In this document: in pieces, positions 17,247 to 28,800 of the stretch | Position numbering within the stretch: position 1 is the stretch's first letter | How the letters are laid out: each line of letters starts with the position of its first letter | Source: Bog-756 sp963699345 | GTDB lineage: Bacteria > Actinomycetota > Acidimicrobiia > Acidimicrobiales > RAAP-2 | Length of the DNA: 64,000 bases | NCBI GenBank assembly: GCA_963699345.1 | Contig: CAVOTL010000005.1 | Location: 1,612,001-1,676,000, forward strand | Direction: 5' to 3' | The notes under the pieces: generated by a model | The model's input: the letters and a program-made list of their open reading frames with translations, nothing else | Databases searched by the model: none | What the model was told of the DNA's origin: nothing | Translations under genes and position numbers: made by a program

Positions 17247-17354
17247 TCAGACGGCGGCCCGCAGAAGAAGGCCGGTCGTGATCTCGGCCCGGTCGACGAC
17301 CGCCCGCTCGATGTGGCCGGTGCCGATCAGCTCCCGGTCATCCAGGTCCCGCAT
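17247..17354 (-). CDS. Very small candidate ORF (35 residues) after the binding-protein gene
   Basis: ATG at 17354, stop at 17247. The product MRDLDDRELIGTGHIERAV and following residues has almost only G/C in third codon positions. It overlaps the end of the binding-protein gene by 28 bp in another frame. It could be a real small protein, or the conserved 3' remnant of a lost gene. No ribosome site is evident. The rest of 17,008-17,246 shows nothing coding. Confidence 0.25.
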   Translation of the reverse strand: MRDLDDRELIGTGHIERAVVDRAEITTGLLLRAAV

Positions 17355-18652
17355 TCGGGAGTCGGGGAGACGAGTTTGAAGCCGGACGACTCCGCCTGCA
17401 GGAACCACCGGCAGTCCGGCGACGCCGAATGCCCGAACACCGTCGAGTAGTCGATGGGGGTCGGATCGATCCCGTTCGCGTCGTAGGACGTGATGGAGCG
17501 GAGGTCCTTGATGACGGTGGCCCGCGTCGGGTTGCTCCCGGCCATCTTCAGGCCCTGGATCATCAGGTCGGCCCCGACCCAGGCTTCGTATTCGGCGAAC
17601 GTCGGGAACTGGTTCTTCGTGAAGTGCGCGTACTTCTCCATCGCGGCATCCATGGCCTGGGTACCGGCGTCGGGCGCGGAGAACGGCCGGAACATCGATG
17701 CGAAGTAGGTGCCCTGGAGGCTCTGCCAGGCGGGCGACGACACGGCGCTCTGCTGGTAGCCGGTCGGAAGGAGGATGACCTTCGTGTTGACGCCCTCCTG
17801 CTTGAACGCGGTGACGAGGGCGTTGTTGGACTCGTTGCCCATGTCGGGATAGACGGCGTTGACCTGCTTCTGCTTCGCCTCGATCGCATCGCCGGTGAAA
17901 TCGACCGAGGAGAGGGGAACCGTCGTGTCGAGCACGCCCGTGGTGCCACCCGCATGCTCGAACGACTTCGACGCATTGACCGCCCCGACCTTCGACGTGC
18001 CGCCGAGCGGATAGCCGTAGGCGCCCAGAACCGTGCCCCCGTGCTCCTTCAGGAACTTGCCGGGCAACGTGCTCGCCGGCTCGGCCGGATCGACGCTGCC
18101 GGTGTCGGCAGCGAACATGTTGGTGTAGGGCTGCTCACCCCATTCGGGTCCGTCGACGGAGCCGCCGGTCACCGGCACGCCCTGCTGTTGGGGAATTTTG
18201 GCGCCGAGGAAGAACAGCGGGCTCTCCGCCACGATGCCGAACGCACCCTGGGACAGCGCATCCTGGATGGCCAGCGTCGGCTGGGTGGTCTGGTCGTCGA
18301 TCACGATCCCCTTGAGCATGTGACCGTTGACACCGCCCATGGCATTCTGCTCGGCGATCCGGGCATCGAACGCGTCGGGACCGGGCACGAACTGATCCGC
18401 TCCCGGCCCGGTCAGCGACGTGATCAACGCGATCGTGATGGGCGCCTTTCCACCGCTCGACCCGCCCGATGCCGCGGTGGTCGACGAGGGCGTCGCCGAG
18501 TTCGACGAGCAGCTGGCGAGGATCAGCATCGCTCCGACGCTCACCCCACCGAGTGCCCGGAGCCGGTGGCCCCGGCGCAGGCTCGCCGGGGAACCATCTC
18601 CGACTTCGCCTCGCCTCGAAAGCCACATCCGCCGCGGTGTCATGGTGCTCAT
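17327..18652 (-). CDS. ABC-transporter substrate-binding lipoprotein (branched-chain amino acid / Peripla_BP_6 type)
   Basis: 441 residues from the ATG at 18652 with GGAGG 5 bases upstream; an earlier ATG at 18670 lacks this. After a basic leader the signal ALGGVSVGAMLILASCSS has lipobox LASC. The mature domain is a type I periplasmic fold: APITIALITSLTGPGAD, DDQTTQPTLAIQDAL, PVTGGSVDGPEW and FPTFAEYEAWVGADLMIQGL. Such proteins capture amino acids, short-chain fatty acids, aromatic acids or amides. No permease or ATPase genes are adjacent, so it either uses a remote transporter or has a sensing role. It has two C-terminal cysteines (PDCRWF, PECGTW) that may pair. Confidence 0.85.
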   Translation of the reverse strand: MSTMTPRRMWLSRRGEVGDGSPASLRRGHRLRALGGVSVGAMLILASCSSNSATPSSTTAASGGSSGGKAPITIALITSLTGPGADQFVPGPDAFDARIAEQNAMGGVNGHMLKGIVIDDQTTQPTLAIQDALSQGAFGIVAESPLFFLGAKIPQQQGVPVTGGSVDGPEWGEQPYTNMFAADTGSVDPAEPASTLPGKFLKEHGGTVLGAYGYPLGGTSKVGAVNASKSFEHAGGTTGVLDTTVPLSSVDFTGDAIEAKQKQVNAVYPDMGNESNNALVTAFKQEGVNTKVILLPTGYQQSAVSSPAWQSLQGTYFASMFRPFSAPDAGTQAMDAAMEKYAHFTKNQFPTFAEYEAWVGADLMIQGLKMAGSNPTRATVIKDLRSITSYDANGIDPTPIDYSTVFGHSASPDCRWFLQAESSGFKLVSPTPECGTWMTGS

Positions 18653-18884
18653 CGATCCTCCGTATCTCAAGACTGGAACCCACCAGGCAACCAGGCGCTA
18701 CTCACCCCACTGAGCCGGCGCCGAGGAACCCCGGCAAACAGGAAGTCACGATAACAGAGGAGCGGAAACGATGTTCCGACCGGTCGTTCCACTCTCCTCC
18801 ACGTGGAGAGCGGCCGAAGTCCGGCGGCCGTCCTCGGTGCGTTCCACCCATTGCGCGCCACGTCGGATCGTCGCCTCGAAGACG

Positions 18885-21629
18885 TCAGGGCAGTGCGGCG
18901 AGGGCGGCCGCCGCCCGGTCGGCGACATTCGCGTACCCGTGGTCCACGGCCGCGCGGTAGGCCCGTGCCAACAGTTCCCGGGCCCGGGTGCGAGCGTCGG
19001 TCCCCGCGCGGGTCGACAACATCCGACCCCACCCGAGATCGGTCAGAGCGGCCGAATGCCGCATGCCGCCGCGGCGGTGGAGCTCGGAAGCCATGGCGAA
19101 GTGGCGATCGGCCTCGTCACAGCGGTCGAGCACCGCTTCAAGGCTGGCACAGAGGTAGGCCACCGAGTTGCCGGCGGTCGCCCCGATGAAGAGGACCTGG
19201 TCCTCGAACGGAGCGAGGAGTTCGAGCAACTGACGGGCCGGTTCCTCGGCACACAACTCGGAGGCGACTTCGGAGTAGTTGGCGAGGGTGAAGATCCACA
19301 GGACGTCGTAGGGCACCGACGCCAGGTCGGCACCCGCGGACTCGAGCAGGCGACCGGCTCCGTCCAGGTCGCCGGCCTGGAGGTAGGCGGCGGCCAGTGT
19401 GGCCCGGAACACCACGAGTTCCGGGTTGACCTCGGTCATCTGCTCGATCATCGGCACCAGTTCGCCGAGTCGGCCCTGCTGGCTTCGGATGCCGATCATC
19501 TCCGCCCCGTAGAAGCTGACTGCGTCGGGCTGCCCACTTTCGGTGCCGACCTCCAACGCCGCGGTGGCGAGCTGCTCGGCCCGCTCGGTGTTCCCGCACA
19601 GGATCTCCTCGGCCACTTCGTTGAACAGCGTGACCCACAGCATCCCTGGTTGCCGGAGACCGCTCACCACCGTTCGCATGGTGTCGAGACACCGGCGCGC
19701 CCATTCGAATTCGCCCGCCTGCGCGGCGGCCAGGCGCGCATAGGCGCTGGTCCAGAAGCGCAGGTCGGGATCGTCCAGGGCATCGGCCAATTCCTGGGCC
19801 TCCCGGGCATCGACCAGGCGCTCGGCCAGGGTGGAGGGCACCTGGAGCGGATCGCAGACGAGGTTCAGCGTCCGGACCACGGTGGTCGGATCCCCCAGTC
19901 GTCGGGCCATCGACCGCGCGTCGTCGGCCAGCTCCTTGCGTTGGGCCAGGGTCGTCCCGAGGGCGAACTCGCTGCAGAGGGTGGCCAGAAGCAGGGCCCG
20001 GTCGTTGCTGTCCTCCGCAGGCAGGGCGGACAGCGCCGCCTCGAGCACCGCCACCCGCTCGGCGTCGATCACTCCGATCGAGCTGAAGAACCCCCGGCTG
20101 TTCCCCAGAGCGGCATTCACCAGCCGGTCGGTCGACCCGATCTGCTCGGCCCGATGGGCCGCTTCGAGGAACGTCTGCCGGAAGTGCGGTGACCCGGACT
20201 GACGCTCCGCCTCGCCCAACAGCAGGCGCAGGTCACAGTCGACCTGGGGATCTTCCGGGGCCGCCCGCTCCAGCAGCGCCAGGGCCTGGGAGAAATACCG
20301 GACGGCGTCATCGGGGGCCAGGGCGGCGAGTGCGGCCTCGCCGGCCTGGCGCGCGTAGTCCATCGCCTTGGCGGAGTTGGCCGGTTGGGGCGCGTTGAGC
20401 CAGTGGTGGGCCAACTCGCCGGCGCGGGCCCCAGGTCGGCGTCCCGCGGCCGCTTCGATCGCCTCGGCGACGCGGCGGTGGGCGCGGGACCGACGGACGG
20501 CCCCCATCTGCTGGTACAGGGTGTGTTGGGTCAGGGCGTGCGAGAACGTGTACCGACCGGGGACCTCCGCCACCTCACGCACCAGCGCCGCCGCGGACGC
20601 CGCATCGAGGAGATCGATCATCTCCTCCGGATCGCCACCGGTCACCGCCTCCAGTAGGTCGAAGTCGAACTCCCGCCCGATGACCGCCGCCAGGGTGAGG
20701 ACCTGATCGGCCGAGTCGCCGAGTCGCGCCACACGTGCGGAGATGACCTCACGGACACTGTTGGGCAGGTCCATGGCGGACCAGTCGCCGACCGCCGTCC
20801 ACCGGCCGTCTTCGTTCCGGTAGACGGCACCCGTCTCGATGAGGCTCCGGAGGACTTCGCCGACGAAGAACGGGTTGCCCTCTGTCTCCCGGCACACCGC
20901 CCGGGCCAGCTCGAGCTCGGTCCCCTCGAGATGCTGACCGGCGGCGGCCTCGACGAAGGCGAGGACGCCCGAGTCGTCGAAGCCCTCCAGATGCATGCGA
21001 CCGACCCGCGGCTCGCGGCGGAGGGCTCCGAGCAGCTCGTTGAGGGGGCTCGAGGGGCTGACCTCGGTGTCCCGGAACGTGCCGAGCACATAGAGGCGCG
21101 CCGACTCGGCATTGGCGACGACGTAGCGGAGGAGGTGGAGCGTCGGGCTGTCGGACCAGTGGAGGTCGTCGAGCACGAGGATCGTCGGCCGTTCGTTCGA
21201 GGCGGCCACCAAGAGGCCCGTCACGGCTCCGTAGAGGGCGTACCGCTCGACCTCGAGATCCGACGTCGAGGGAGGAGCCAGTTCTCCCATCCGCTGCCTG
21301 AAGGCGGGCACCAACGAGGCCAGGGTGCCGCCGTGGACCGCGACGTGGTCCCGCAGCACCGGTTCGGGCAGATGGGCCACCAGATGGCTGAGCGCTTCGG
21401 CGAAGGGCACGTAGGACTCGCCCGCGTCCTCCTGGCACCGTCCGAGGAGCACCCAGGCGCCGCTGTCGGCCGCCCGACGTCCGGCCTCGGCGACCAGTGT
21501 CGTCTTTCCGACGCCGGCCTCCCCGGATACGAGAGTCACCGCCAGTCCTTCACCCGCCCCGACCCGCTTGAAGGTGTCGATCAGCTCCGCCACCTCGGTG
21601 TCCCGGGCCACGACGCCGGTGGGTGGCAC
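18885..21629 (-). CDS. AAA+ ATPase / TPR part of a cyclase-linked regulator (3' part of a split gene)
   Basis: 914 residues. The ATPase (AAA_16-like) has Walker A in GEAGVGKTTLVAEA, Walker B in ILVLDDLHWSD and the sensor region LGTFRDTE. A long helical TPR-like region fills the C-terminal 500 residues. Such modules normally follow directly after a class III cyclase in one chain of about 1,100 residues. Here the frame begins at a GTG (21629) but reads upstream as LRGSRS, the standard linker before VPPTGVVARDTE, until a TGA at 21659. This shows that the cyclase and ATPase were one reading frame. The segment lacks the C-terminal LuxR helix-turn-helix of related LAL regulators. Confidence 0.85.
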   Translation of the reverse strand: MPPTGVVARDTEVAELIDTFKRVGAGEGLAVTLVSGEAGVGKTTLVAEAGRRAADSGAWVLLGRCQEDAGESYVPFAEALSHLVAHLPEPVLRDHVAVHGGTLASLVPAFRQRMGELAPPSTSDLEVERYALYGAVTGLLVAASNERPTILVLDDLHWSDSPTLHLLRYVVANAESARLYVLGTFRDTEVSPSSPLNELLGALRREPRVGRMHLEGFDDSGVLAFVEAAAGQHLEGTELELARAVCRETEGNPFFVGEVLRSLIETGAVYRNEDGRWTAVGDWSAMDLPNSVREVISARVARLGDSADQVLTLAAVIGREFDFDLLEAVTGGDPEEMIDLLDAASAAALVREVAEVPGRYTFSHALTQHTLYQQMGAVRRSRAHRRVAEAIEAAAGRRPGARAGELAHHWLNAPQPANSAKAMDYARQAGEAALAALAPDDAVRYFSQALALLERAAPEDPQVDCDLRLLLGEAERQSGSPHFRQTFLEAAHRAEQIGSTDRLVNAALGNSRGFFSSIGVIDAERVAVLEAALSALPAEDSNDRALLLATLCSEFALGTTLAQRKELADDARSMARRLGDPTTVVRTLNLVCDPLQVPSTLAERLVDAREAQELADALDDPDLRFWTSAYARLAAAQAGEFEWARRCLDTMRTVVSGLRQPGMLWVTLFNEVAEEILCGNTERAEQLATAALEVGTESGQPDAVSFYGAEMIGIRSQQGRLGELVPMIEQMTEVNPELVVFRATLAAAYLQAGDLDGAGRLLESAGADLASVPYDVLWIFTLANYSEVASELCAEEPARQLLELLAPFEDQVLFIGATAGNSVAYLCASLEAVLDRCDEADRHFAMASELHRRGGMRHSAALTDLGWGRMLSTRAGTDARTRARELLARAYRAAVDHGYANVADRAAAALAALP

Positions 21630-22200
21630 CGAGCGCGATCCGCGGAGGAAGCGGAATCACGTGGTCGGTCGCCACCTCCCGGATCGGTTCCCAGCCGACC
21701 TCGTGGACGTCGATGGGTTCGGGCATACCCTTCAGTGCGAACTCGCCGAGGTGGTGGAACGTGTGCCGTGTCCGACGCCCCGCCATCACCCGGACGGCGT
21801 CCGTCACCAGGATCTGGCCGGCATCCGCCACCGCGCAGAGCCGGGCCGCCTCGACGACCGGATCGCCGAAGTAGTCATCGGACTCCCGGGTGGCCTCGCC
21901 CCCGCTGAGCCCGATGCGCAGCCCCAGCGGTCGTGGCGCAGTGGCATTCTCGGCATCGACGGACTGCACCATGGCCACCGCGCACGACAGTCCGGCGGAC
22001 GTGCTGGGGAAGACGACCATGAGACCGTCACCCAGGTTCTTGATCTCGGTCCCCCCTGCGGAGAGGATGGCTCTCCGCAGGACGGCGAAGTGCACCCGTC
22101 GCAGTTGGTCCGCGGCCTCCGCGGTCAGCGCAGCGGCAAGCTCTGTCGAGCCGACCAGGTCGGTGAACAACACCGTGATCGTCTCCGTCGCCGCCAACAC
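21550..22200 (-). CDS. Class III adenylate/guanylate cyclase domain (5' part of the same split gene)
   Basis: 216 residues as written, of which about 185 are genuine; the last residues (ALGATHRRRGPGH...) are out-of-frame. GTG start at 22200. The catalytic domain shows metal-binding Asp in VLFTDLVGSTELA, the second Asp in NLGDGLMVVF, and LGLRIGLSGGE and DYFGDPVVEAARLC motifs, followed by the KGMPEPIDVHEV tail usual for this family. It would make cAMP or cGMP. It overlaps the ATPase frame by 80 bp; a one-base frame change between 21,630 and 21,659 would reunite them. Confidence 0.85.
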   Translation of the reverse strand: MLAATETITVLFTDLVGSTELAAALTAEAADQLRRVHFAVLRRAILSAGGTEIKNLGDGLMVVFPSTSAGLSCAVAMVQSVDAENATAPRPLGLRIGLSGGEATRESDDYFGDPVVEAARLCAVADAGQILVTDAVRVMAGRRTRHTFHHLGEFALKGMPEPIDVHEVGWEPIREVATDHVIPLPPRIALGATHRRRGPGHRGGGADRHLQAGRGG

Positions 22201-22392
22201 TCCCCCTCGAATTGTGCGCCTGGCTCCGAAGCGTACGCCACGGCCCGCGAGCGCGCACTCCCCGTCGTCGACGGCCGACGCCGGAGGATCGGACGGCGAA
22301 CCGGGAGCTCCAGTTAGAGTTCCCGGCCGGACCCACCCCGGGACCGACCCGCCGGACCTGCCGATCCGACGGCTCGAGTGACCCTCAGTCGG

Positions 22393-22827
22393 TCATCCCG
22401 TGGCCTGCGCCTCCCGCAGGAGGCACGCGACGTGCGTGTGGCCCCGGGCCCCCGACGCCGACCAGCGCACCGTCTGGTGGGGTCGGACATTCGCGATGGT
22501 GACCACGGTCGTACTGAGCACGGTGGATCCCGGCACACTGGTGAAATCGACCACCAGCTGGAACGTCCGGGTCGCGGCGCGGTTCGTCACCGTGCCGGTC
22601 GCCGTCCAGGTCCCGGCCACCGGTGCACAGGTCGTGATGGCCACTTCCGAACGTACGTTGTCCGCCGGGTCGAAGGGGATGACCTTGTCGGGGTCGATGA
22701 CCGAGGTACGCGGTGCGGCGGCCGTCCCGGTGGCCGGCGCCCCCGAGGACGAGCAGGCGGTGCACACGACCGCACAGACGGTGAGGAGAGCGATGACGAT
22801 GCGCCCCGTGTTCGAGCGCATCGTCAT
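22393..22827 (-). CDS. Small lipoprotein of unknown function
   Basis: 144 residues from the ATG at 22827, GGAAGG about 8 bases upstream. Signal peptide IVIALLTVCAVVCTACSS with lipobox CTAC. The mature domain of about 110 residues reads like a single Ig-like or FxLYD-type beta sandwich: GTWTATGTVTNRAATRT, FQLVVDFTSVPG and VVTIANVRPHQTVRW, with two cysteines (TTCAPV, VACLLRE). It lies just downstream of the giant repeat-protein gene in the same direction (70 bp gap), so it may share its transcript. Confidence 0.75.
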   Translation of the reverse strand: MTMRSNTGRIVIALLTVCAVVCTACSSSGAPATGTAAAPRTSVIDPDKVIPFDPADNVRSEVAITTCAPVAGTWTATGTVTNRAATRTFQLVVDFTSVPGSTVLSTTVVTIANVRPHQTVRWSASGARGHTHVACLLREAQATG

Positions 22828-22897
22828 CGTCCCTTCCTAGACCTCACCCCGAGGCATCCGCCGGTGCTCCGTCGGGTTCGGGACCGTCTCGGGGTCT

Positions 22898-25800
22898 CTA
22901 GCCCTTGACGGTGAGCGTGAAGAACCCGACGTCCTTGCCCTTGGGCCGGCCGTGGTCGGCCACCTGGATGACGAGTGTGTAGGTGCCCGGTGCCACCTTC
23001 TTGGCCAGAACGGTACCGGACAGCACGCCCTTCGACGAGAGCTTGAGGCCCTTGGGAAGGCCGGACACCGCCGTCCACTTGTAGGGGGCGACACCGCCGG
23101 TGGCCGTCATCGTGTAGCTGTAGGGCGTACCCAACGTCAGCGCCGGCAGCGTGGCACCGCTGGTGATGGTCACCCCGGCGTAGTCCAACGTCAGCGTCGA
23201 GCTGTTCGACGTGACCGGGGTGCTATGGGGCGGTGCGGTGGCACGGGCCGTGGCCGAGTTCGTGATCGAGCCGTAGTCCACATCCTGCTGGGTGGTCGTG
23301 TAACTCCCGGTGCAGGTCGCCGACGCCCCGGGGGCGAGCGATCCGGACGGGCAGCTGACGGTGGCGATCAGGTTGTCGGAGACGGCCACGCTGGAGAGGG
23401 TGGTCGTTCCGGTGTTCGTCACCTTGTAGCTGTAGCTCAGCACCTGGCCGGCCACGGTGAAGCTGGTCGGACTGGCGGACTTGACCAGACTCAGCGACGA
23501 GGTGGCCGACGACGCCTCCACGGTCACCGAGGACGGATCCGACGTGACGGTGACCGATCCGTGGATGGCCGTGCCGTGGGCGCTGGCCGTGTTCGTCACC
23601 GAGCCGGCGTCCACGTCGGCCTGGGTCACCGTGTAGCTGCCGGTGCAGGTCTCCGACGCTCCCGGAGCGAGGGTCGGCTGCGGGCAGGTGACACCACCCA
23701 CCCGGTTGTCGGACACTCCGACCCCCGAGACCGTGGTCGTGCCGGTGTTGGTCACCTGGTACGTGTAGGCGATGACGTCGCCGGCCCGGCCGTACCCGCT
23801 CGACGAGGTGGCCTTGACGAGCCCCAGGTCAGAGGAGGCGAACGCCGCGTCGACGGTGACGGAGGAACTGCCTGACGTCACGGCGGCATCCTGCGGGTCG
23901 GTGGCCGAAGCGGTGGCCGTGTTCGTGACCGAGCCGGCATCCACGTCGGCCTGGGTGACCGTGTAGCTGCCCGTGCACGTCTCCGAGGCACCGGGCGCGA
24001 GCGTCGGCTGCAGGCAGCTGACATCGGGGATCCGGTTGTCGGACACGCCCACCCCGGTCAGGGTGGTCGTACCGGTGTTGGTGACCAGGTAGCTGTAGTC
24101 GATCGTGTCACCGGCGGCTCCGTAGCCCGTCGACGTGGTCGACTTGGTGATCGACAGGCTGGAGGCGGCCCCACTGGCCTCCACCGTGACCGAGGAGGAC
24201 CCGGAAGTGACGGATCCGCCGAGGGCTGTGCCACTGGCCGTGGCGGTGTTCGTCACCGAACCGGCGTCGACGTCGCCCTGGGTCGCCGTGTAGCTACCGG
24301 TGCAGGTCTCCGACGCCCCCGGGGCGAGCGAGGAGGACGGGCAGCTGACGGCGGGGATGAGGTTGTCGGAGACGGCGATGCCGGACTCCGTCGTGGTCCC
24401 GGTGTTGGTGACCAGGTAGCTGTAGTCGATGACGTCGCCGGCCTTGGCGTAGCCGTTCGAGCTGGTCGACTTCGACAGGCTCAGCGACGAGGTCGCACCG
24501 GAGGCGTCGACCGTCACGGTGGACGAGTTGGACGTCTCGGTCGCGTGGGACGGATTCGTCCCGCTGGCCGAGGCCGTGTTCGTCACCGATCCGGCGTCGA
24601 CATCGGACTGGGTCACCGTGTAGCTGCCGGTGCAGGTCTCCGACGCCCCGGGGGCGAGCGTGCCGGACGGGCAGCTCACGTCGGGGATGAGGTTGTCGGA
24701 GACGGCGATGCCGGACTCCGTGGTCGTGCCCGTGTTGGTGACCACGTAGCTGTAGTCGATGACGTTGCCGGCGGCTCCGTAGCCGCTCGAGCTGGTCGAC
24801 TTGGTGAGGCTCAGGCCGGACGTGGCATGCGAGGCGTGCACCGTCAGAGACGACGTTGCGGAGGTCTCCGTCACGCTCTGCGGATTGACGGCACTGGCCG
24901 TGGCCGTGTTCGTCACCGAACCGGCGTCGACATCGCCCTGGGTCACCGTGTAGCTGCCGGTGCAGGTCTCCGACGCCCCCGGGGCGAGGGGGCCCGGCGG
25001 GCAGCTGACGTCGGGGATCAGGTTGTCGGAGACGGCGATGCCGGACTCCGTCGTGGTCCCGGTGTTGGTGACCAGGTAGCTGTAGCCGATGACGTCGCCG
25101 GCGGCCCCGTAGCCGTTCGAGCTGGTCGACTTCGACAGGCCCAGCGACGAGGTCGCGGCCGAGGCGTCGACCGTCACGGTGGACGAGCCGGAGCTCACCG
25201 CGTGATCGGACGGGTTGGTGGCGGTGGCGGTGGCGGTGTTCGTCACCGAACCGGCGTCGACGTCGGCCTGGGCCACCGTGTAGCTACCGGTGCAGGTCTC
25301 CGACGCCCCGGGGGCAAGCGTGCCGGACGGGCAGCTCACGTCGGGGATCAGGTTGTCGGACACGCCCACCCCGGTCAGGGTGGTCGTACCGGTGTTGGTG
25401 ACCAGGTAGCTGTAGTCGATGACGTTGCCGGCGGCTCCGTAGCCGCTCGAGCCGGTCGACTTGGTGAGGCTCAACGAGGAGGACGTCGACGCGGGGACCG
25501 TCACCGAGGACACCGCCGACGTGACGGATCCGCCGAGGGCCGTCCCGCTGGCCGTGGCCGTGTTCGTCACCGAACCGGCGTCCACGTCGGCCTGGGTCAC
25601 CGTGTAGCTGCCGGTGCAGGTCTCCGACGCCCCGGGGGCGAGGGAGGAGGACGGGCAGCTGACGTCGGGGATCAGGTTGTCGGAGACGGCGATGCCGGAC
25701 TCCGTCGTGGTGCCGGTGTTGGTGACCAGGTAGCTGTAGTCGATGACGTCACCGGCGGCCCTGTAGCTGCTCGTGGTGGACGACTTCGACAGGCTCAGCG

Positions 25801-28800
25801 AGGTGGTCGCGTTGGAGGCGTCCACCGTCACCGAGGACACCGCCGACGTCACGGATCCGCCGAGGGCCGTCCCACCGGCCGTCGCCGTGTTCGTCACCGA
25901 ACCGGCGTCGACGTCGGCCTGGGTCACCGTGTAGCTGCCGGTGCAGGTCTCCGACGCCCCGGGGGCGAGGGAGGAGGACGGGCAGCTGACGGCGGGGATG
26001 AGGCTGTCGGAGACGGCGATGCCGGACTCCGTCGTGGTGCCGGTGTTGGTGACCAGGTACCGGTAGGCGATGACGTTGCCGGCGACCCCGTAGCCGTTCG
26101 AATTCGTCGACTTGACCAGGCTCAGGCTGGACGTGGCGTCCGAGGCGTCGACCGTGACCGAAGAGGGCGACGACGTCACACTGCCGTCGCTCGGGTTCGT
26201 GGCGCTGGCCGTGGCCGTGTTCGTCACCGAACCGGCGTCGACATCGGCCTGGGTCACCGTGTAGCTGCCGGTGCAGGTCTCCGACGCCCCGGGGGCGAGC
26301 GTGCCGGACGGGCAGCTCACGTTGGGGATCAGGTTGTCCGAGACGCTCCAGTCGGAGAGGGTGGTCGTGCCGGTATTCGACACCAGGTACTGGTAGTCGA
26401 TGACGTCACCGGCCTTGCCGTAGGCGCCGTCCTGGTAGGACGAGCTCGAGGACTTGACCACCGCGATGGACGACGAGGCGTCGGTGGCCTCGACGGTCAC
26501 CGTGGACGAGTTGGACGTTGCGGTCGAGTGGGACGGATTCGTCCCGCTGGCCGTGGCCGTGTTCGTCACCGAACCGGAGTCCACGTCGCCCTGGGTCACC
26601 GTGTAGCTGCCGGTGCAGGTCTCCGACGCCCCGGGGGCGAGGGAGCCCGGCGGGCAGCTGACGGTGGGGATCAGGTTGTCGGAGACGGTGATGGCGGACT
26701 CCGTCGTGGTCCCGGTGTTGGTGACCAGGTAGCTGTAGTCGATGACGTCACCGGCCTTGCCGTAGCCACCGTCCGAGTAGGACGTGGTGGCGGACTTGGT
26801 CAGGCTGAGCGAGGACGTGGTGTCGCTGGCGTCGGTGGTGACCGACGACGGCGCCGAGGTGAGGGTCTCGCCGCTGATACTGGTGGCGCTCACCGTGGCG
26901 GTGTTGGTCACCGAGCCGTTGTCGACGTCGGCCTGGGTCACCGTGTACGTCCCGGTGCAGTTCTCGGAGGCTCCGGCGGCCAGCGAGGAGTTGGGACAGG
27001 TGATGGCGGCGCTCGGGATGTTGCTGTCCGCCACCGTGATGCCGGTGACGGTATCGGGACCCGTGTTGGTCACCGCGAAGGTGTAGGTGATCGTGTCTCC
27101 GGCCTCGGAATAGCCACCGTCCGCATAGGCCGTGGTCGAGGTCTTCACCACCATGACTCCCTCGACATCAAGGGGGGTGGCCGACTCGACCGTGCCCAGG
27201 CTGGTGCCCCGAGCCGTCTGGTAGGCGTCGTTGGGACCGTTTCCGGGGAGCGGTGTGGTGTTCGACTCGTCGATGTAGACGTTGTAGATCCCCGGTGCGA
27301 GCCCACTGGGGACCGTGAAGGATCCCGTCGGCTGTCCCACGGTCAAGGTGCACGGGTTGGGCGCCACGGTGGTGCTCTCGGCCCCGGTGCACGCGTACGC
27401 ATCGGCATTGATCGCCACGGTCGAGCTCGCCACGGGCACCGCGGTCGCCCGACTGGTGCCGATGTAGATCTGTGGCGCGCTGACCGGGTAGAAGTCGGAC
27501 GAGGAGTTCTGGAAGTCACCGTAGGGGCCCGCATTGGGCGCACCGCTGCTGGCTCCCCACCAGTTGGTCCCTCCGGTCACGCTCACCGTGTCGCCCGGCT
27601 GGGCCGCCGGTGCCGAAAGAGTGGCCGTCGGCGCCTGGGGCACCGGCTGTCCGTTGTAGAAGAGGTCCATGGTCGTGTAGTTCGTCGAACCGTTCTCGTC
27701 GTTGCCCGAGGAGAGCGTGATCGAGCAGTTGACGAGGCCGGCGTTCACGTCGGCCTGGTTTGGTGGGCAGGCGGCGTCGCCGGTCGGTCCGTGCAGGGCC
27801 GGGGTGTCGGTGTTACCCCCCGCCGAGTTCGAACCGAGCGTTCCGTAGGCACAGTCCCCACCGTTCACCCAGGAGCTGGGCAGCGTCATCGACGCCGTCG
27901 AGCTCCCGAAGGCCGAGGTGCTGGTCGAGGCCAGGATGTTGATCGCTCCGTAGCAGCCCCCGACCGAGCCGGTGCTGGCCGTCGTCAGGTCCAGGTTGGA
28001 CGAGGCCAGGGCACCCTGCGACGCCGACGGATTGGTGTCGGTCGGGGAGGGCAGCGGATTGGCGGTGTTCATGGTCCAGGCGTCGCCGAGCCCGCCCGAG
28101 GCGGACACTCCCACCCCACCGGAGCAGGTGGGTTCGTCCTTGGTCGTTCCTCCCACCACGCCGTTGGTGATGGGCTGCCCGAAGGCCGACTGCGATCCCG
28201 ACTGCTCCAGGTCCTGGTTGGCGTCGAACATCGAGACCGTCGCCCCGCTCGACGACCAGGTGCATTCATTCTGGGACCAGAGCGGAATGCTGCCGGTGGC
28301 GGATCCCCCCGAGTTGGTGGCCACCGGGGCCATCGTCACCGGGGCACTGGCCGCGGTGTTGTTGTCGGTTCCGCAGATCTGGGCGGTTCCGGCGGCCAGG
28401 TTGACGTCCTGGACCGAGTAGTTCGTCACTCCGGACGGCGTGGCGCCCGCGGTCAGGCTCGTCAGGGGCAGCGATCCCGTGGATCCGGGGAACGTGCCGT
28501 TGTTCGTGGCCTGGCCGACGCTGACCGCCAGGTCGTAGCAGAAGGGCACCCCCTTGATGGCCGAGAAGTAGTTGCCGTCGGTCGAGCCGTCGGTCGCCCA
28601 ACTGGGAGCCGGCTGCGAGACGGTGAGGGTCCAGGTGCCCGACGTGGCGTTGGGCCCCCCGTTGGCGCCGCCGGTGGCCAGGAAGGTCGCGTGGTAGGTC
28701 CCGTTCTGGCTCAACGTCGGGTTCTCCGCCACCGGACAGGTGAGGATGTACTCCTCGCTGACGCCCGAGCCCGACGTCGACTGGGTGCACGCCGGCGAAC

